From NCBI GenBank assembly GCA_041747755.1, contig JBGTEN010000153.1, positions 1 through 64,000 of the forward strand: DNA of 64,000 nucleotides. Direction: 5' to 3'. Below are positions 41,739 through 51,291 of this stretch, piece after piece; within the stretch, counting starts at the first letter, position 1; the number at the start of each line of letters is the position of its first letter. The translations under genes and the position numbers were made by a program. The notes under the pieces are model-generated. The model did no database searches and was not told the DNA's origin. It saw nothing but the letters and a program-made list of their open reading frames with translations. This DNA is from Aurantibrevibacter sp041747755. Its GTDB lineage: Bacteria > Bacteroidota > Bacteroidia > Flavobacteriales > Flavobacteriaceae.

Positions 41739-42848
41739 TTATTTAAAAACCGTTTGAAAAGAGTTGGTAATGCTATCAATACTTGTAGGTTGGGGGATGA
41801 TTTTCATACCGGACTTGGCTTTTCCCAATCCTTTTGCCAAAATCTGATCCCCTTCAGCTAATCCCTCAATAATAGATAGCCCATTTACTTCAGCTATTTC
41901 CGTGATGGATTTTAAGACCAATGAATCTCCCTTAACCAAATACACTAATTTTTTACCTTGTTGTTCAAAGGTAGACATGGTAGGTATGGCCAAAACGTTT
42001 GAATATTTTTTAGGAAGTTTTATAGTGGCGCTACTACCATTTCTCAAATAGCCCTTAGGATTATTGAATGTTGCCCGAAAATTTACCGTCCCCGTACTCG
42101 GATTTACCCCTCCAGTAATGGACTCTATTTTTCCGGTTTCCTCATAAGAAGAACCATCGGCTAAAACCAATTGTACCGGGGGAATATTTTTGGCCTTTTC
42201 ATCTAAAGAACTACCCTCCAAACTTTTCAAAAAACCAATGACATCTTTTTCGTTCATGGCAAAGTAAACATATACTTTTTCTATGCTTGAAACTGTGGTC
42301 AGAGGCATAGGATCACTTGGACTTACCAAGTTACCTTTTCGATAAGGGATAGTTCCAACAACTCCGTCTACCGGACTTTTTATATTGGCATAGTCAATAT
42401 TTGCGGCAACACTTTGGTAGGCACTTTTTGCTTGCTCAAGATTCGCTTTTGCTGTTTCTAATTGTACCTTGCTAATAATTTCTTTTTCAACTAATGGAGC
42501 CAATTTGTCCACTTCGACCTTAGCAGCATTAATACGGGCTTTGGCAGCACCCGCATCTTGAGTTAGCGATTGCGTTTCTAATCTGAAAAGTAATTGCCCC
42601 TTTTTTACTTGCCGTCCTTCATCAACCAAAACATCGATAATATATCCGGGAATTTTAGCTCTAACCTGACTGTTTACCAGACCTTCCACACTGGCGGGAT
42701 ATGAAGTAAAGCTTTCAGTGGATGTTTGAATTACCTTAACAGTAGGAAAAGGCATTGCATTTTGAGTAATTTCTCCTTTGTTGGAATTTCCGCAGCTACT
42801 TAAAAGGGCTATGCAAAAAGCGTATAAAAAAGTTGATGAGATCTTCAT
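41739..42848 (-). CDS. RND efflux periplasmic adaptor (membrane fusion lipoprotein)
   Basis: A 369-residue lipoprotein: a signal peptide ending L-L-S-S-C-G-N puts Cys at about residue 19. The order is beta-barrel, lipoyl (V-R-A-K-I-P-G-Y-I, then V-K-K-G-Q-L-L-F) and alpha-hairpin (about 90-150), followed by the second lipoyl half (I-K-S-P-V-D-G-V-V-G), typical of AcrA. The frame extends upstream to 42878, but ATG at 42848 gives a normal signal peptide. It is the first gene of the operon. No TetR or other regulator gene is adjacent. Confidence 0.93.
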   Translation of the reverse strand: MKISSTFLYAFCIALLSSCGNSNKGEITQNAMPFPTVKVIQTSTESFTSYPASVEGLVNSQVRAKIPGYIIDVLVDEGRQVKKGQLLFRLETQSLTQDAGAAKARINAAKVEVDKLAPLVEKEIISKVQLETAKANLEQAKSAYQSVAANIDYANIKSPVDGVVGTIPYRKGNLVSPSDPMPLTTVSSIEKVYVYFAMNEKDVIGFLKSLEGSSLDEKAKNIPPVQLVLADGSSYEETGKIESITGGVNPSTGTVNFRATFNNPKGYLRNGSSATIKLPKKYSNVLAIPTMSTFEQQGKKLVYLVKGDSLVLKSITEIAEVNGLSIIEGLAEGDQILAKGLGKAKSGMKIIPQPTSIDSITNSFQTVFK

Positions 42849-43121
42849 TTTTGCTTGGTTGTTAATCGCCTTATCCACAGGGAATCACAAGTTTAAATGA
42901 AATTTCCTGTATGCCAAATTAAACTATGCTCGGTTTAAGCGAACCACAAAAGTACGATTGGCTTTGCTACAAAATAAAGGCATGTAGTTAATAGAATGTT
43001 AAAACCTTCTATTCCCCCGACTTACTGGGATTAGATTATTCTATCTTTTGTTTCACAGGTATTTTATTGAAGTTGGAAATACCCGCTTTAAAAATGTATT
43101 TTTAGATCAAATTAGATACTT

Positions 43122-43775
43122 ATGATTATTCATCATTTAGGCGAAGAATTTTCCATCTTAAATCGGTTTATAGCCGAATTAAGAGATATACATATTCAAA
43201 GGGATGCCATGCGCTTTCGAAGAAATATTGAACGTGTCGGGGAAATTTTAGGATATGAGATGAGTAAAACCCTTGAGTATAAAACTGAAACTGTTATTAC
43301 CCCACTGGGAAATAAGGAAATAGAACTGCCCGATTCTAATCTGGTACTCTGCTCAGTTTTACGGGCCGGTTTGCCTTTGCATCAAGGACTTTTAAACTAT
43401 TTTGATAAGGCGGAAAATGGGTTTATATCCGCTTTCCGGAAGCATCATGGAGATGAAGACGCTTTTGAAGTAGTGGTCAATTACTTTGCTGCACCCGTAT
43501 TAACCAATAAAATATTAATACTAACGGATCCAATGCTGGCGACAGGGAAAACACTGGAAAATGTTTTGGGCGCCTTAAAAGAACACGGAAAACCCAGACA
43601 AATACATATTATTTCGGTCATAGGCTCTGCAAGTGGAATTGCCCAAGTTACAAACTGCTTCCCGGAAAATACGCATTTGTGGATAGCTGCAATAGACGAT
43701 GAACTTTCCAGTAAAGGATATATCGTTCCCGGATTGGGCGATGCGGGAGATTTGGCTTTTGGTGAAAAATTATAA
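43122..43775 (+). CDS. upp: uracil phosphoribosyltransferase
   Basis: A 217-residue salvage enzyme that makes UMP from uracil and PRPP. The PRPP loop I-L-T-D-P-M-L-A-T-G-K-T is present, as is the uracil-binding C-terminal stretch (Y-I-V-P-G-L-G-D-A-G-D). The N-terminus (I-I-H-H-L-G) is typical. It is transcribed towards the P-type ATPase gene, with a 27-bp gap between the two stops. Confidence 0.93.
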   Translation: MIIHHLGEEFSILNRFIAELRDIHIQRDAMRFRRNIERVGEILGYEMSKTLEYKTETVITPLGNKEIELPDSNLVLCSVLRAGLPLHQGLLNYFDKAENGFISAFRKHHGDEDAFEVVVNYFAAPVLTNKILILTDPMLATGKTLENVLGALKEHGKPRQIHIISVIGSASGIAQVTNCFPENTHLWIAAIDDELSSKGYIVPGLGDAGDLAFGEKL

Positions 43776-43802
43776 TCAGGTCTCGCTTAGTTCTCTCTTG
43801 AT

Positions 43803-46304
43803 CTAACTATTTCTCTTCCTAGTAACCCATTTTACTATTTCATACCATATGACAGATAGAAAACCTACTATGATACAGATGAGCAATGGGATGGGCTCCA
43901 AAGTTTCAAATTGAAAAAAGGCAGTAAACGGAGCGAAATATAATAGCAGTAAACTAATAACAATAGTGATTCCGATGATAAGGGGTACTAAGGCATTTTT
44001 ATACTTTAGAGTGGTCCATATGGAAAAATAAAAAGAGCGGTTTACTAAGGTCAAAAACAAATTTGCAGTTATGAGCACAAAAAACACCATGGTACGGGTA
44101 GTAGCTTCATTAAATCCTTCATACAGGGCATATTGATAAATAGACAGTGCTCCTAAGGTAATGACTAATCCCTGTAGTATGCTTGTAAATAGTTCTTTCC
44201 CATTAAAAAAGGTGGAGGTAAAAGGCCGTGGTTTCCGAATCATGGTATTTTTCTCCATGGGCTCATTTTCGTAAATTATGGAACAAGTCGGACCCATTAT
44301 GAGTTCTAAAAGGATGATATGGGAAGGGGTAAATATATTTGGAAAACGCCACCCTAAAGCCAGAGGAATAAAAACGGTTAATATGATTGGAATATGAATG
44401 GAGATAATATACTGGATCGCTTTTTTTAAGTTCGTGTAGATTTTTCTGCCCATAGCGATAGCATCTACCATTTTTGCTAAATCATCTTCTACTAAAATTA
44501 GGGAGGCTGCCTGTTTGGCAATTTCTGTTCCTTTTTTGCCCATTGCAATCCCAATATGAGCCGCTTTTAATGCAGGTCCGTCGTTTATCCCGTCTCCGGT
44601 CATGGCAACGATTTCATTGTTGGACTTCAAGGCATTTATAATTCTGAGCTTGGCTTCGGGAAACATCCGGGTAAATACATAGGTCTCCTTTACCTTTTGC
44701 TGCAGTTCGGCATCATTTAATTGCATAAGCTCGTCTCCGGAAATATGATTTTCGTACCCCTTAAAACCTATTTGTTGGGCTATAGCCGTGGTAGTCGTGG
44801 CATTATCTCCGGTAACTATTTTTACAACAATTCCTGCAGCATCAAAATCTTGAAGGACCTTATTAATATTCTTCTTAGGAGGGTCATAGAAGGCTACCAA
44901 ACCTTTGAATTCAAATTGAAATTCCAGCTGTTGTTTGGGAAAATCAGCTCGTTTAAAATTTGCCTGTGCAACCCCTAGTAGTCGATATCCTTTTTTTCCC
45001 AATTCAGCAATGGCTTCCTGAATCAAGTTTTTTTCAGTTGAAGTTAGTGTAGAAATTTCCAGAAAGGCTTCAGGGGCACCTTTGGCTGCAATTATTCGTT
45101 CCTGAGTATCGTTTTCAAAAATATGGGTCATCATTGGCGGTTTTCCGCCTAAAGGATACTCGTGGATCATTTTATAATTGGGCCTTTCATCATGCGCTAT
45201 AAACTCTTTATAGGCATCGTGCAAGGCAATTTCCATAGGATCGAACGGAATGGGCTCACTAGCCCACATGGCAAGGCTAACTAAATCTTTTTCAGATGGT
45301 GATAATGTCTTTGAAGGTTCGACTATTTTATTTGAATTCAGGTCGAACAGCTTTACCAAACTCATTTTATTTTCTGTGATGGTACCGGTCTTATCGGTGC
45401 AAATCACTGTGGCACTGCCTAAAGTTTCTACCGTTTTCATTTGTTTCACCACAATGCCCATTTTCATCAACCTCCAGGCGCCCAATGCCATAAAGGCGGT
45501 AAAGGCCACCGGAATTTCTTCCGGTAAAATACTCATGGCTAAGGTGAGAGCCTTTAACAGACTGTCTAATAAATCCTGAGAACGTATAAAATTTATACCC
45601 CAAACGATAAGAAATACTATAGCTCCCGTAAGTACCATTTTTTTTACAAAATTGGCGATCTGTAATTCCAGCGGTGTTTTTTCCTCCTGAATATCTGCGA
45701 GGCTAAGACCTATTTTCCCTAATGATGTAGCATTGCCAATGGCAGTAATGGTTACTATTGCTAAACCGCTGGTTACGGTTGTGCCGCTAAACACATGATG
45801 ATCTTCTTTTTCTACATCTTTATAGACCGATAGTGATTCTCCGGTAAGAATAGACTCATTAACTGAAAAGTCATTGGAATGTACAATTATGCCATCAGCT
45901 GATATAATTATTCCTTCCTCTAAAATAAGACTATCCCCCACAACAAGTTCTTCATTTGCTATTTCGGTTATCTCTCCATTTCGGATTACTTTGCAGTGAG
46001 GCTGGGTAAATGCTTTTAATTTTTCTAAGGCATTTCTGCTTCTGGAGTCCTGATATAAAGAAATAGAGGCCACCAAAAGAATAGCGGCTGAAAGAAACAG
46101 TCCATCTCCGATGTTACCACTAATAAAATAAATTAATGCAGCCACAAACAACAAAATGACCATTGGTTCTTTGGAGATACTTTTTAACGCCTCTAAGAAG
46201 CCACTTTTCTCTTTATACTCAAGTTTATTTTTACCATGCTTTGCTCTGGATAAGGTTACTTCTTCATCAGTCAAACCGATTATATCAAAGTTTTTAATGG
46301 ACAT
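43803..46304 (-). CDS. cation-translocating P-type ATPase (P2-like)
   Basis: An 833-residue membrane pump. Conserved elements are T-G-E-S (154-157), the phosphorylated Asp304 in C-T-D-K-T-G-T, the ATP-site region K-G-A-P-E-A-F, and M-T-G-D-G-I-N-D-G-P-A-L. The ion-binding helix 4 reads P-E-E-I-P-V-A (261-267), where Ca2+ pumps usually have P-E-G-L-P. This form belongs to a bacterial branch whose ion is not well established (Ca2+, Na+/K+ or other). About ten membrane segments are present. A 190-bp gap separates it from ackA. Confidence 0.9.
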   Translation of the reverse strand: MSIKNFDIIGLTDEEVTLSRAKHGKNKLEYKEKSGFLEALKSISKEPMVILLFVAALIYFISGNIGDGLFLSAAILLVASISLYQDSRSRNALEKLKAFTQPHCKVIRNGEITEIANEELVVGDSLILEEGIIISADGIIVHSNDFSVNESILTGESLSVYKDVEKEDHHVFSGTTVTSGLAIVTITAIGNATSLGKIGLSLADIQEEKTPLELQIANFVKKMVLTGAIVFLIVWGINFIRSQDLLDSLLKALTLAMSILPEEIPVAFTAFMALGAWRLMKMGIVVKQMKTVETLGSATVICTDKTGTITENKMSLVKLFDLNSNKIVEPSKTLSPSEKDLVSLAMWASEPIPFDPMEIALHDAYKEFIAHDERPNYKMIHEYPLGGKPPMMTHIFENDTQERIIAAKGAPEAFLEISTLTSTEKNLIQEAIAELGKKGYRLLGVAQANFKRADFPKQQLEFQFEFKGLVAFYDPPKKNINKVLQDFDAAGIVVKIVTGDNATTTTAIAQQIGFKGYENHISGDELMQLNDAELQQKVKETYVFTRMFPEAKLRIINALKSNNEIVAMTGDGINDGPALKAAHIGIAMGKKGTEIAKQAASLILVEDDLAKMVDAIAMGRKIYTNLKKAIQYIISIHIPIILTVFIPLALGWRFPNIFTPSHIILLELIMGPTCSIIYENEPMEKNTMIRKPRPFTSTFFNGKELFTSILQGLVITLGALSIYQYALYEGFNEATTRTMVFFVLITANLFLTLVNRSFYFSIWTTLKYKNALVPLIIGITIVISLLLLYFAPFTAFFQFETLEPIPLLICIIVGFLSVIWYEIVKWVTRKRNS

Positions 46305-46495
46305 GGTTATTTCATTTTTTAATTAACTGAAGAATGATTGAATAAATGAGATGAAGGCAATGAATAAAATTAAACTTTAAGAATAAAGATACTACTGATA
46401 CATATCATCCCCAAATGATTAAAAATAAGGTACATGCATCATAGATAGATGCGTTATAACAAATAGAAGACTAATAAATAAGTAGGAAATTAGAT

Positions 46496-47680
46496 TTAGA
46501 AAAGAAGTTTAAAAGCCTGTTTGGCAATTTCAAGCTCTTCATTGGTTGGTACCACCAGAATTTTTACATTAGAACTTACTGAGTTAATCTCTCTTAATTT
46601 TCCTAGTCTTTCGTTGTTCTTAGTTTCATCCAATAGTATTCCCAAATAATCCATATCCCGACAAATCATGGCTCTGAGCAGACTTGAGTTCTCTCCTATT
46701 CCGGCTGTAAACACGAGCGCATCCAAACCGTTCATAGCAGCAATGTAAGCGCCTACATATTTTTTAACCCGGTATGCATTCATTTCTAGGGCTAAAATAC
46801 ATTCCCTATTTCCATTGGCAGCTTCTGCCTGAATATCTCTTAAATCTCCATATCCCGTAAGGCCCAACATACCGCTTTTTTTGATTAGGAGGGTATTGAC
46901 GTCTTCCAAACGATATCCCAGAGTATTCACGAGATAAAAAATAATGGAATGGTCTATATCGCCACTTCGGGAGCCCATAATAAGTCCGTTTGATGGGGTA
47001 AATCCTAAACTATGGTCGGTGCTTTTACCATTAGAAACAGCTGTAATACTGCATCCGTTGCCTAAATGTACGGTAATAATCTTTGAAGTGTTCTTATTTA
47101 AATAAGCTATAGCCTGTTCCGAAACATATTTATGGCTGGTACCGTGAAAGCCATAAAGTTGAATACCATGCATATCATGAAATTCATTGGGGATCGCATA
47201 TTTTCTGGCTTTTTCAGGAATGGTTTGATGAAATGCCGTGTCAAAAACAGCTACCTGATGTGCTGAGGAAAAAATTTCTTCTGCCAAAACAATTCCTTCT
47301 AAATTATGTGGATTGTGTAAAGGTGCTAATATAGAAAGCTCACGAATTTTATCCTTCATAGAAGGGTCAATCAAAGTAATATCAGAAAAGGCGTTACCAC
47401 CATGAACCACGCGATGCCCTACCACTTCAATTTCCGATGCGTTTTTAATAATACCATGTATTGGGCTTAGAAGAAAATCAGCAATTATTTGCAGTCCAAC
47501 TTTGTGGTCTGGGATTTCGAGCGTTTCTTGTATGTCTGTCGAATTGGTTTTATACTGAGCTATAGCGTCCTTTCCCCCAATACGTTCAATAATTCCTCTG
47601 CCTAGGACTTGTTCTGAAGGCATATCGATAACCAGGAATTTTATAGAGGAACTGCCGGCATTGAGAATAAGTATGTTCAT
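46496..47680 (-). CDS. ackA: acetate kinase
   Basis: A 394-residue enzyme that makes ATP and acetate from acetyl phosphate. Signatures are N-A-G-S-S-S-I-K-F at the start, the catalytic region G-H-R-V-V-H-G-G, H-L-G-N-G-C-S (adenosine site) and F-T-A-G-I-G-E-N-S near the C-terminus. It follows pta by 16 bases, so the two form an overflow or fermentation pathway. That is notable in an otherwise respiratory flavobacterium. Confidence 0.95.
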   Translation of the reverse strand: MNILILNAGSSSIKFLVIDMPSEQVLGRGIIERIGGKDAIAQYKTNSTDIQETLEIPDHKVGLQIIADFLLSPIHGIIKNASEIEVVGHRVVHGGNAFSDITLIDPSMKDKIRELSILAPLHNPHNLEGIVLAEEIFSSAHQVAVFDTAFHQTIPEKARKYAIPNEFHDMHGIQLYGFHGTSHKYVSEQAIAYLNKNTSKIITVHLGNGCSITAVSNGKSTDHSLGFTPSNGLIMGSRSGDIDHSIIFYLVNTLGYRLEDVNTLLIKKSGMLGLTGYGDLRDIQAEAANGNRECILALEMNAYRVKKYVGAYIAAMNGLDALVFTAGIGENSSLLRAMICRDMDYLGILLDETKNNERLGKLREINSVSSNVKILVVPTNEELEIAKQAFKLLF

Positions 47681-47696
47681 AGTGTATTTGGTCTAC

Positions 47697-49790
47697 TTAA
47701 AATCCTTGAGCTTGTATAGCTGTAATAATGACTGTATTAAAAATATCACTCACAGTACAGCCTCTGCTTAGATCATTTACCGGCTTATTTAAACCTTGTA
47801 ACATAGGTCCAATGGCCAACGCTCCTGTTTCTCTTTGTACGGCTTTATAGGTATTATTTCCCGCATTTAAATCCGGAAAAATAAACACACTCGCTTTTCC
47901 GGCAACGGAAGAGTTAGGCAATTTACTTCTTCCGATTTTTTCATCTACAGCAGCATCATATTGAATAGGACCTTCAATTTTTAAGTCCGGGCGTAAATTT
48001 TTTACGATTTCGGTAGCACTTCTTACTTTATCCACATCAGCACCTTGTCCGGATGCCCCTGAGGAATAAGAAAGCATGGCAATTCTTGGTTCGATATCAA
48101 AAGCCAAACTGGTTTCTGCAGATGAGATGGCAATTTCGGCTAACTGTTCAGCAGTTGGATTTGGATTTATGGCACAATCTCCAAAAATGGTTACTCTATC
48201 CTCCAAGCACATAAAAAACACAGAAGAAACTACAGATACGCCGGGTTTGGTTTTTATGAATTGTAAGGCAGGACGAATGGTATGCTGTGTGGTATGCACT
48301 GCCCCTGAAACCATACCGTCAGCATGACCTTTGTATACCATCATAGTACCAAAATAGGAAACATCTTCCATAAGATCTCTAGCCATGGCCAGATTTACAT
48401 CTTTGTGTTTGCGCAGTTCATAAAGGGTGTTGGCATAGGCTTCAAAATGGATGGATTCCCTAGGATTTATAATGGTTATCCCATCCAAATTAATGGCTAT
48501 ATCCAAGCGGGAAATAGTCTCTTCAATTTGCTTAACATCTCCAAGTAACGTAATTTCAACAGCATTAGAGTTTATTAATTCATGAGCTGCCAACAAAATT
48601 CGCTCGTCCGTTCCTTCCGGAAGTACAATATGTTTCTTATTTAACTGGGCTCTTTTTAAAAGATTATACTGAAACATTCTTGGGGTGATTCCCTTTGATT
48701 GAAAGGTAATTAAACGTTCACCAAGGACCTCAATGGGAACATATTTCCCAAAATCATGAATGGAAGTGGTTATCTTCTGTAAATTTTCAGCATACATCAT
48801 AGGTTTTATAGCACCTATTTTATTGGTAATAGCAAAAGTCCCTTCCTCCACCGAGATTATTGGGACTACGTCAGACAGGCCTTCGATTAATTTAATAATA
48901 GATTCCTCTGGCAGTAATCCACCGGTGAGAATTACACCGGAAATCGTAGGGTAATTAGCCGAACTATTTGCCTGCAATGCCCCAAGAATTATATCTGCTC
49001 TATCCCCGGGGGTGATGACTAAACTATCTTCCTTTAAATGATTCAAATAATTTCTCAACTGCATGGCGCCCACACTAAAAGCACCTGCCTGATTATTTAT
49101 AAAAGAGGCACCAAACAATACTTTTCCATTTAATTCATTTACAATTTCTTTGATGGTGGGGTTGGCAAGAATCGGGTTTATAGGAATGGCATTAATTAAA
49201 ATATCTTGAGGTAATTGTTCTTGTAGTCCCTTTATTACTATGGCTATATTTTCTTCCTGAACCTTGTTGGCAATAACAGAAAGCACTTCTACCCCTTTAT
49301 CCTTAAAAGAATCATATGCCATTTGCATGGTACCGACAAACTCTTCCAGCGTTTTGCCTACACCACTACTTATTATAATAGCAGGAATACCAAGGTTTTT
49401 TGCAATGAGCACATTAATATCCCATTCTATGATGGCACCTTCACCGGAAAAGTTGCTCCCCTCTACTAAAACAAAGTCAAACCGTTCTTCAACGGACTTG
49501 AATTTGGAAATAATAGTGCTTATAATCTCCTCGTCCCTATCCTGATTTTTTTTACTGATTACTTCACTTCTGGTGTAGGCATATGATTCTTCAAATGTCA
49601 ACTTTAAATCAAAATGACGAATCATAGTATTGATATGGTTATCAATAGAACCGGCACTAAAATCATCTATGATTGGTCTGAAATAACCAACTTTGGCAGT
49701 TCTTCCCAACAACATGTTCATCAATCCCAATGAAACAATTGACTTTCCGCTGTTTGGGCCTGTTGTGGCAATATAAACGGCTTTACTCAT
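47697..49790 (-). CDS. pta: phosphate acetyltransferase
   Basis: A 697-residue long-form Pta: an N-terminal P-loop-like domain (A-T-T-G-P-N-S-G-K-S-I-V), a central DRTGG domain (about 215-320) and a C-terminal PTA_PTB catalytic domain (from about 375, with V-L-P-E-G-T-D-E-R and Y-S-S-G-A-S-G-Q-G). It converts acetyl-CoA and phosphate to acetyl phosphate. It is upstream of ackA in one operon. The long form is the allosterically controlled type in E. coli. Confidence 0.95.
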   Translation of the reverse strand: MSKAVYIATTGPNSGKSIVSLGLMNMLLGRTAKVGYFRPIIDDFSAGSIDNHINTMIRHFDLKLTFEESYAYTRSEVISKKNQDRDEEIISTIISKFKSVEERFDFVLVEGSNFSGEGAIIEWDINVLIAKNLGIPAIIISSGVGKTLEEFVGTMQMAYDSFKDKGVEVLSVIANKVQEENIAIVIKGLQEQLPQDILINAIPINPILANPTIKEIVNELNGKVLFGASFINNQAGAFSVGAMQLRNYLNHLKEDSLVITPGDRADIILGALQANSSANYPTISGVILTGGLLPEESIIKLIEGLSDVVPIISVEEGTFAITNKIGAIKPMMYAENLQKITTSIHDFGKYVPIEVLGERLITFQSKGITPRMFQYNLLKRAQLNKKHIVLPEGTDERILLAAHELINSNAVEITLLGDVKQIEETISRLDIAINLDGITIINPRESIHFEAYANTLYELRKHKDVNLAMARDLMEDVSYFGTMMVYKGHADGMVSGAVHTTQHTIRPALQFIKTKPGVSVVSSVFFMCLEDRVTIFGDCAINPNPTAEQLAEIAISSAETSLAFDIEPRIAMLSYSSGASGQGADVDKVRSATEIVKNLRPDLKIEGPIQYDAAVDEKIGRSKLPNSSVAGKASVFIFPDLNAGNNTYKAVQRETGALAIGPMLQGLNKPVNDLSRGCTVSDIFNTVIITAIQAQGF

Positions 49791-49931
49791 AAACTAATCT
49801 TATAGAAAACAAATTTAAAGGATTCTTTTTCCTTATGGAATAGAAGATTCGGTAGATTATGTGCTCTACTTATCTAAAAAAGGATTTAAATAGTTGTAAA
49901 CGGTATTCTGTACGAGTTGTGGTGTCCGAAT

Positions 49932-50393
49932 TTATTTATCGGAGGCTCTAAACTTTCCGGTAATCTCTTGTATTTGTATTTTATAAACAATAGGAATATT
50001 TTCCAAATGTGACGTGCTTGAAAAATCGCTTATAAATTTAGTGTGCTTTTTTTCCTTTTTAAGGATAATGCTCTTAACCCCTTCGGTAAACTTATGTAGT
50101 AAATATTTGGCATCTGTTCCTTTGAGCTCTTCAAACTGACCATGAACTAAAATAGATTGCCAATTGTTTACAGAAATAATTTCGTCAACTGCAAGAGAAA
50201 CGTTGTTGTTTTTTCGCATAGCATTTATCTTATGACCTTCGTCGGAATAGCTTATAATACTATTACTTTCTTGGTCATAGAAATAAGTTATAGGCACTAT
50301 ATACGGACCTCCATTTGCAATAAAAGCCAGATGTCCTATATAATTGTCCTTTAGTAGTTCTATTCCTTCCTTAGTGGCTAGGTTGTTTATCAT
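49932..50393 (-). CDS. pyridoxamine 5'-phosphate oxidase-like flavin protein
   Basis: A 153-residue protein with the split-barrel flavin-binding fold. It begins with the family pattern E-G-I-E-L-L-K-D-N-Y-I-G-H-L-A-F, then P-Y-I-V-P-I-T-Y-F-Y-D and D-E-G-H-K-I-N-A-M-R-K-N. Such short PPOX-like proteins bind FMN, F420 or haem; the true enzyme PdxH is longer. It lies 140 bp upstream of pta in the same direction. This fits a redox or low-oxygen gene group. Confidence 0.85.
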   Translation of the reverse strand: MINNLATKEGIELLKDNYIGHLAFIANGGPYIVPITYFYDQESNSIISYSDEGHKINAMRKNNNVSLAVDEIISVNNWQSILVHGQFEELKGTDAKYLLHKFTEGVKSIILKKEKKHTKFISDFSSTSHLENIPIVYKIQIQEITGKFRASDK

Positions 50394-51233
50394 GTTCCCT
50401 ATGGGTTATAAATTATGATACTAATAGTACAAATAAACTACAAATAGCAAGATAATTTCTTGCGTCTTTAAATAAGTCATAAAGGTAAGTCTTAAAAACG
50501 TCCATTTATATGATGAAAATCATATGAAAGAAAATGGGTATTAGGAGTACAGATGGGAATCCAATAAAAAAATGGCAATGACTCCTGAAGACGACCGAAA
50601 AGGCACTAAAACCAAGGCAATAGCTATATAAGCACCTTTCGGTCCGGAAATCATCGCCATTAGCAAAAGAAGGTTGCGTTACGCTAGCCCGGATGAACTG
50701 TTCAAGGTTTCATTCCAGCTAGGTTTGGGTTTTAATGTGCTAAAATAAGATGATTGAGAAGGCTTAAATACGTTATAAGAAACGTTGATATACCTTAATT
50801 TTCTTCTTAAAAGTTGTGAGGCCGCTATAGGAATGGTTACCACTTCTTTTGTGCTCATAGTAGGAACCAATTTTTTTATGGAATGTTTCTGGGATTTTAC
50901 CATTGTTTTCATATGTTGATTTTTATTTAATTCGACTCTGATTAGGAATTGTTTTTGTAATTAACTGCCCCAAGCATTTAAACTTGTTAAAACCCATTTT
51001 ATGGGTCAGTTTTGGTTAAAATAATTATTTCTAAAGTACTAAGGATTAATATCAAAGCCTATGCTAATTATATAAAAACCAACTAATTAAATTATCAATA
51101 CATCTTGTCTAAAAAACATTATTTATCAAAATGATAAATAAAAAATAGCCTGTTCACATCCCTTCTAAACACTATGTGGTTTAGTAAGAACACGTTAGTT
51201 CGTAAAAAAGGGGATTTTTATTAAAAAAGACGG
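50394..51233. other. gene-poor AT-rich interval
   Basis: Apart from one doubtful 77-codon ORF (50679-50912) I see no gene here. A minus-strand frame near 50540-50661 (begins M-A-M-I-S-G-P-K-G-A) ends at a stop in the 50540s and could be the tail of a lost membrane-protein gene. No repeats or RNA structures stand out. Confidence 0.45.
50679..50912 (-). CDS. small basic hypothetical protein
   Basis: A 77-codon frame starting with ATG, rich in Ser, Lys and Thr and very basic, with no membrane segment. I do not recognise it. It stands alone in a 900-bp gap between the PPOX-like gene and pheS. The reading frame has a normal amino-acid mix, but its length is within chance for an AT-rich region. 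Confidence 0.35.
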   Translation of the reverse strand: MKTMVKSQKHSIKKLVPTMSTKEVVTIPIAASQLLRRKLRYINVSYNVFKPSQSSYFSTLKPKPSWNETLNSSSGLA

Positions 51234-51262
51234 TGCAAAAAAGCAAATCTCATGGAGATTTG
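51234..51262 (-). terminator. terminator of pheS
   Basis: CAAATCTC (51244-51251) pairs perfectly with GAGATTTG (51255-51262), 3-base loop; on the minus strand the stem is followed by CTTTTTT. Confidence 0.85.
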
Positions 51263-51291
51263 TCCTTAACCAAAATTTTTGATTCAATTAC

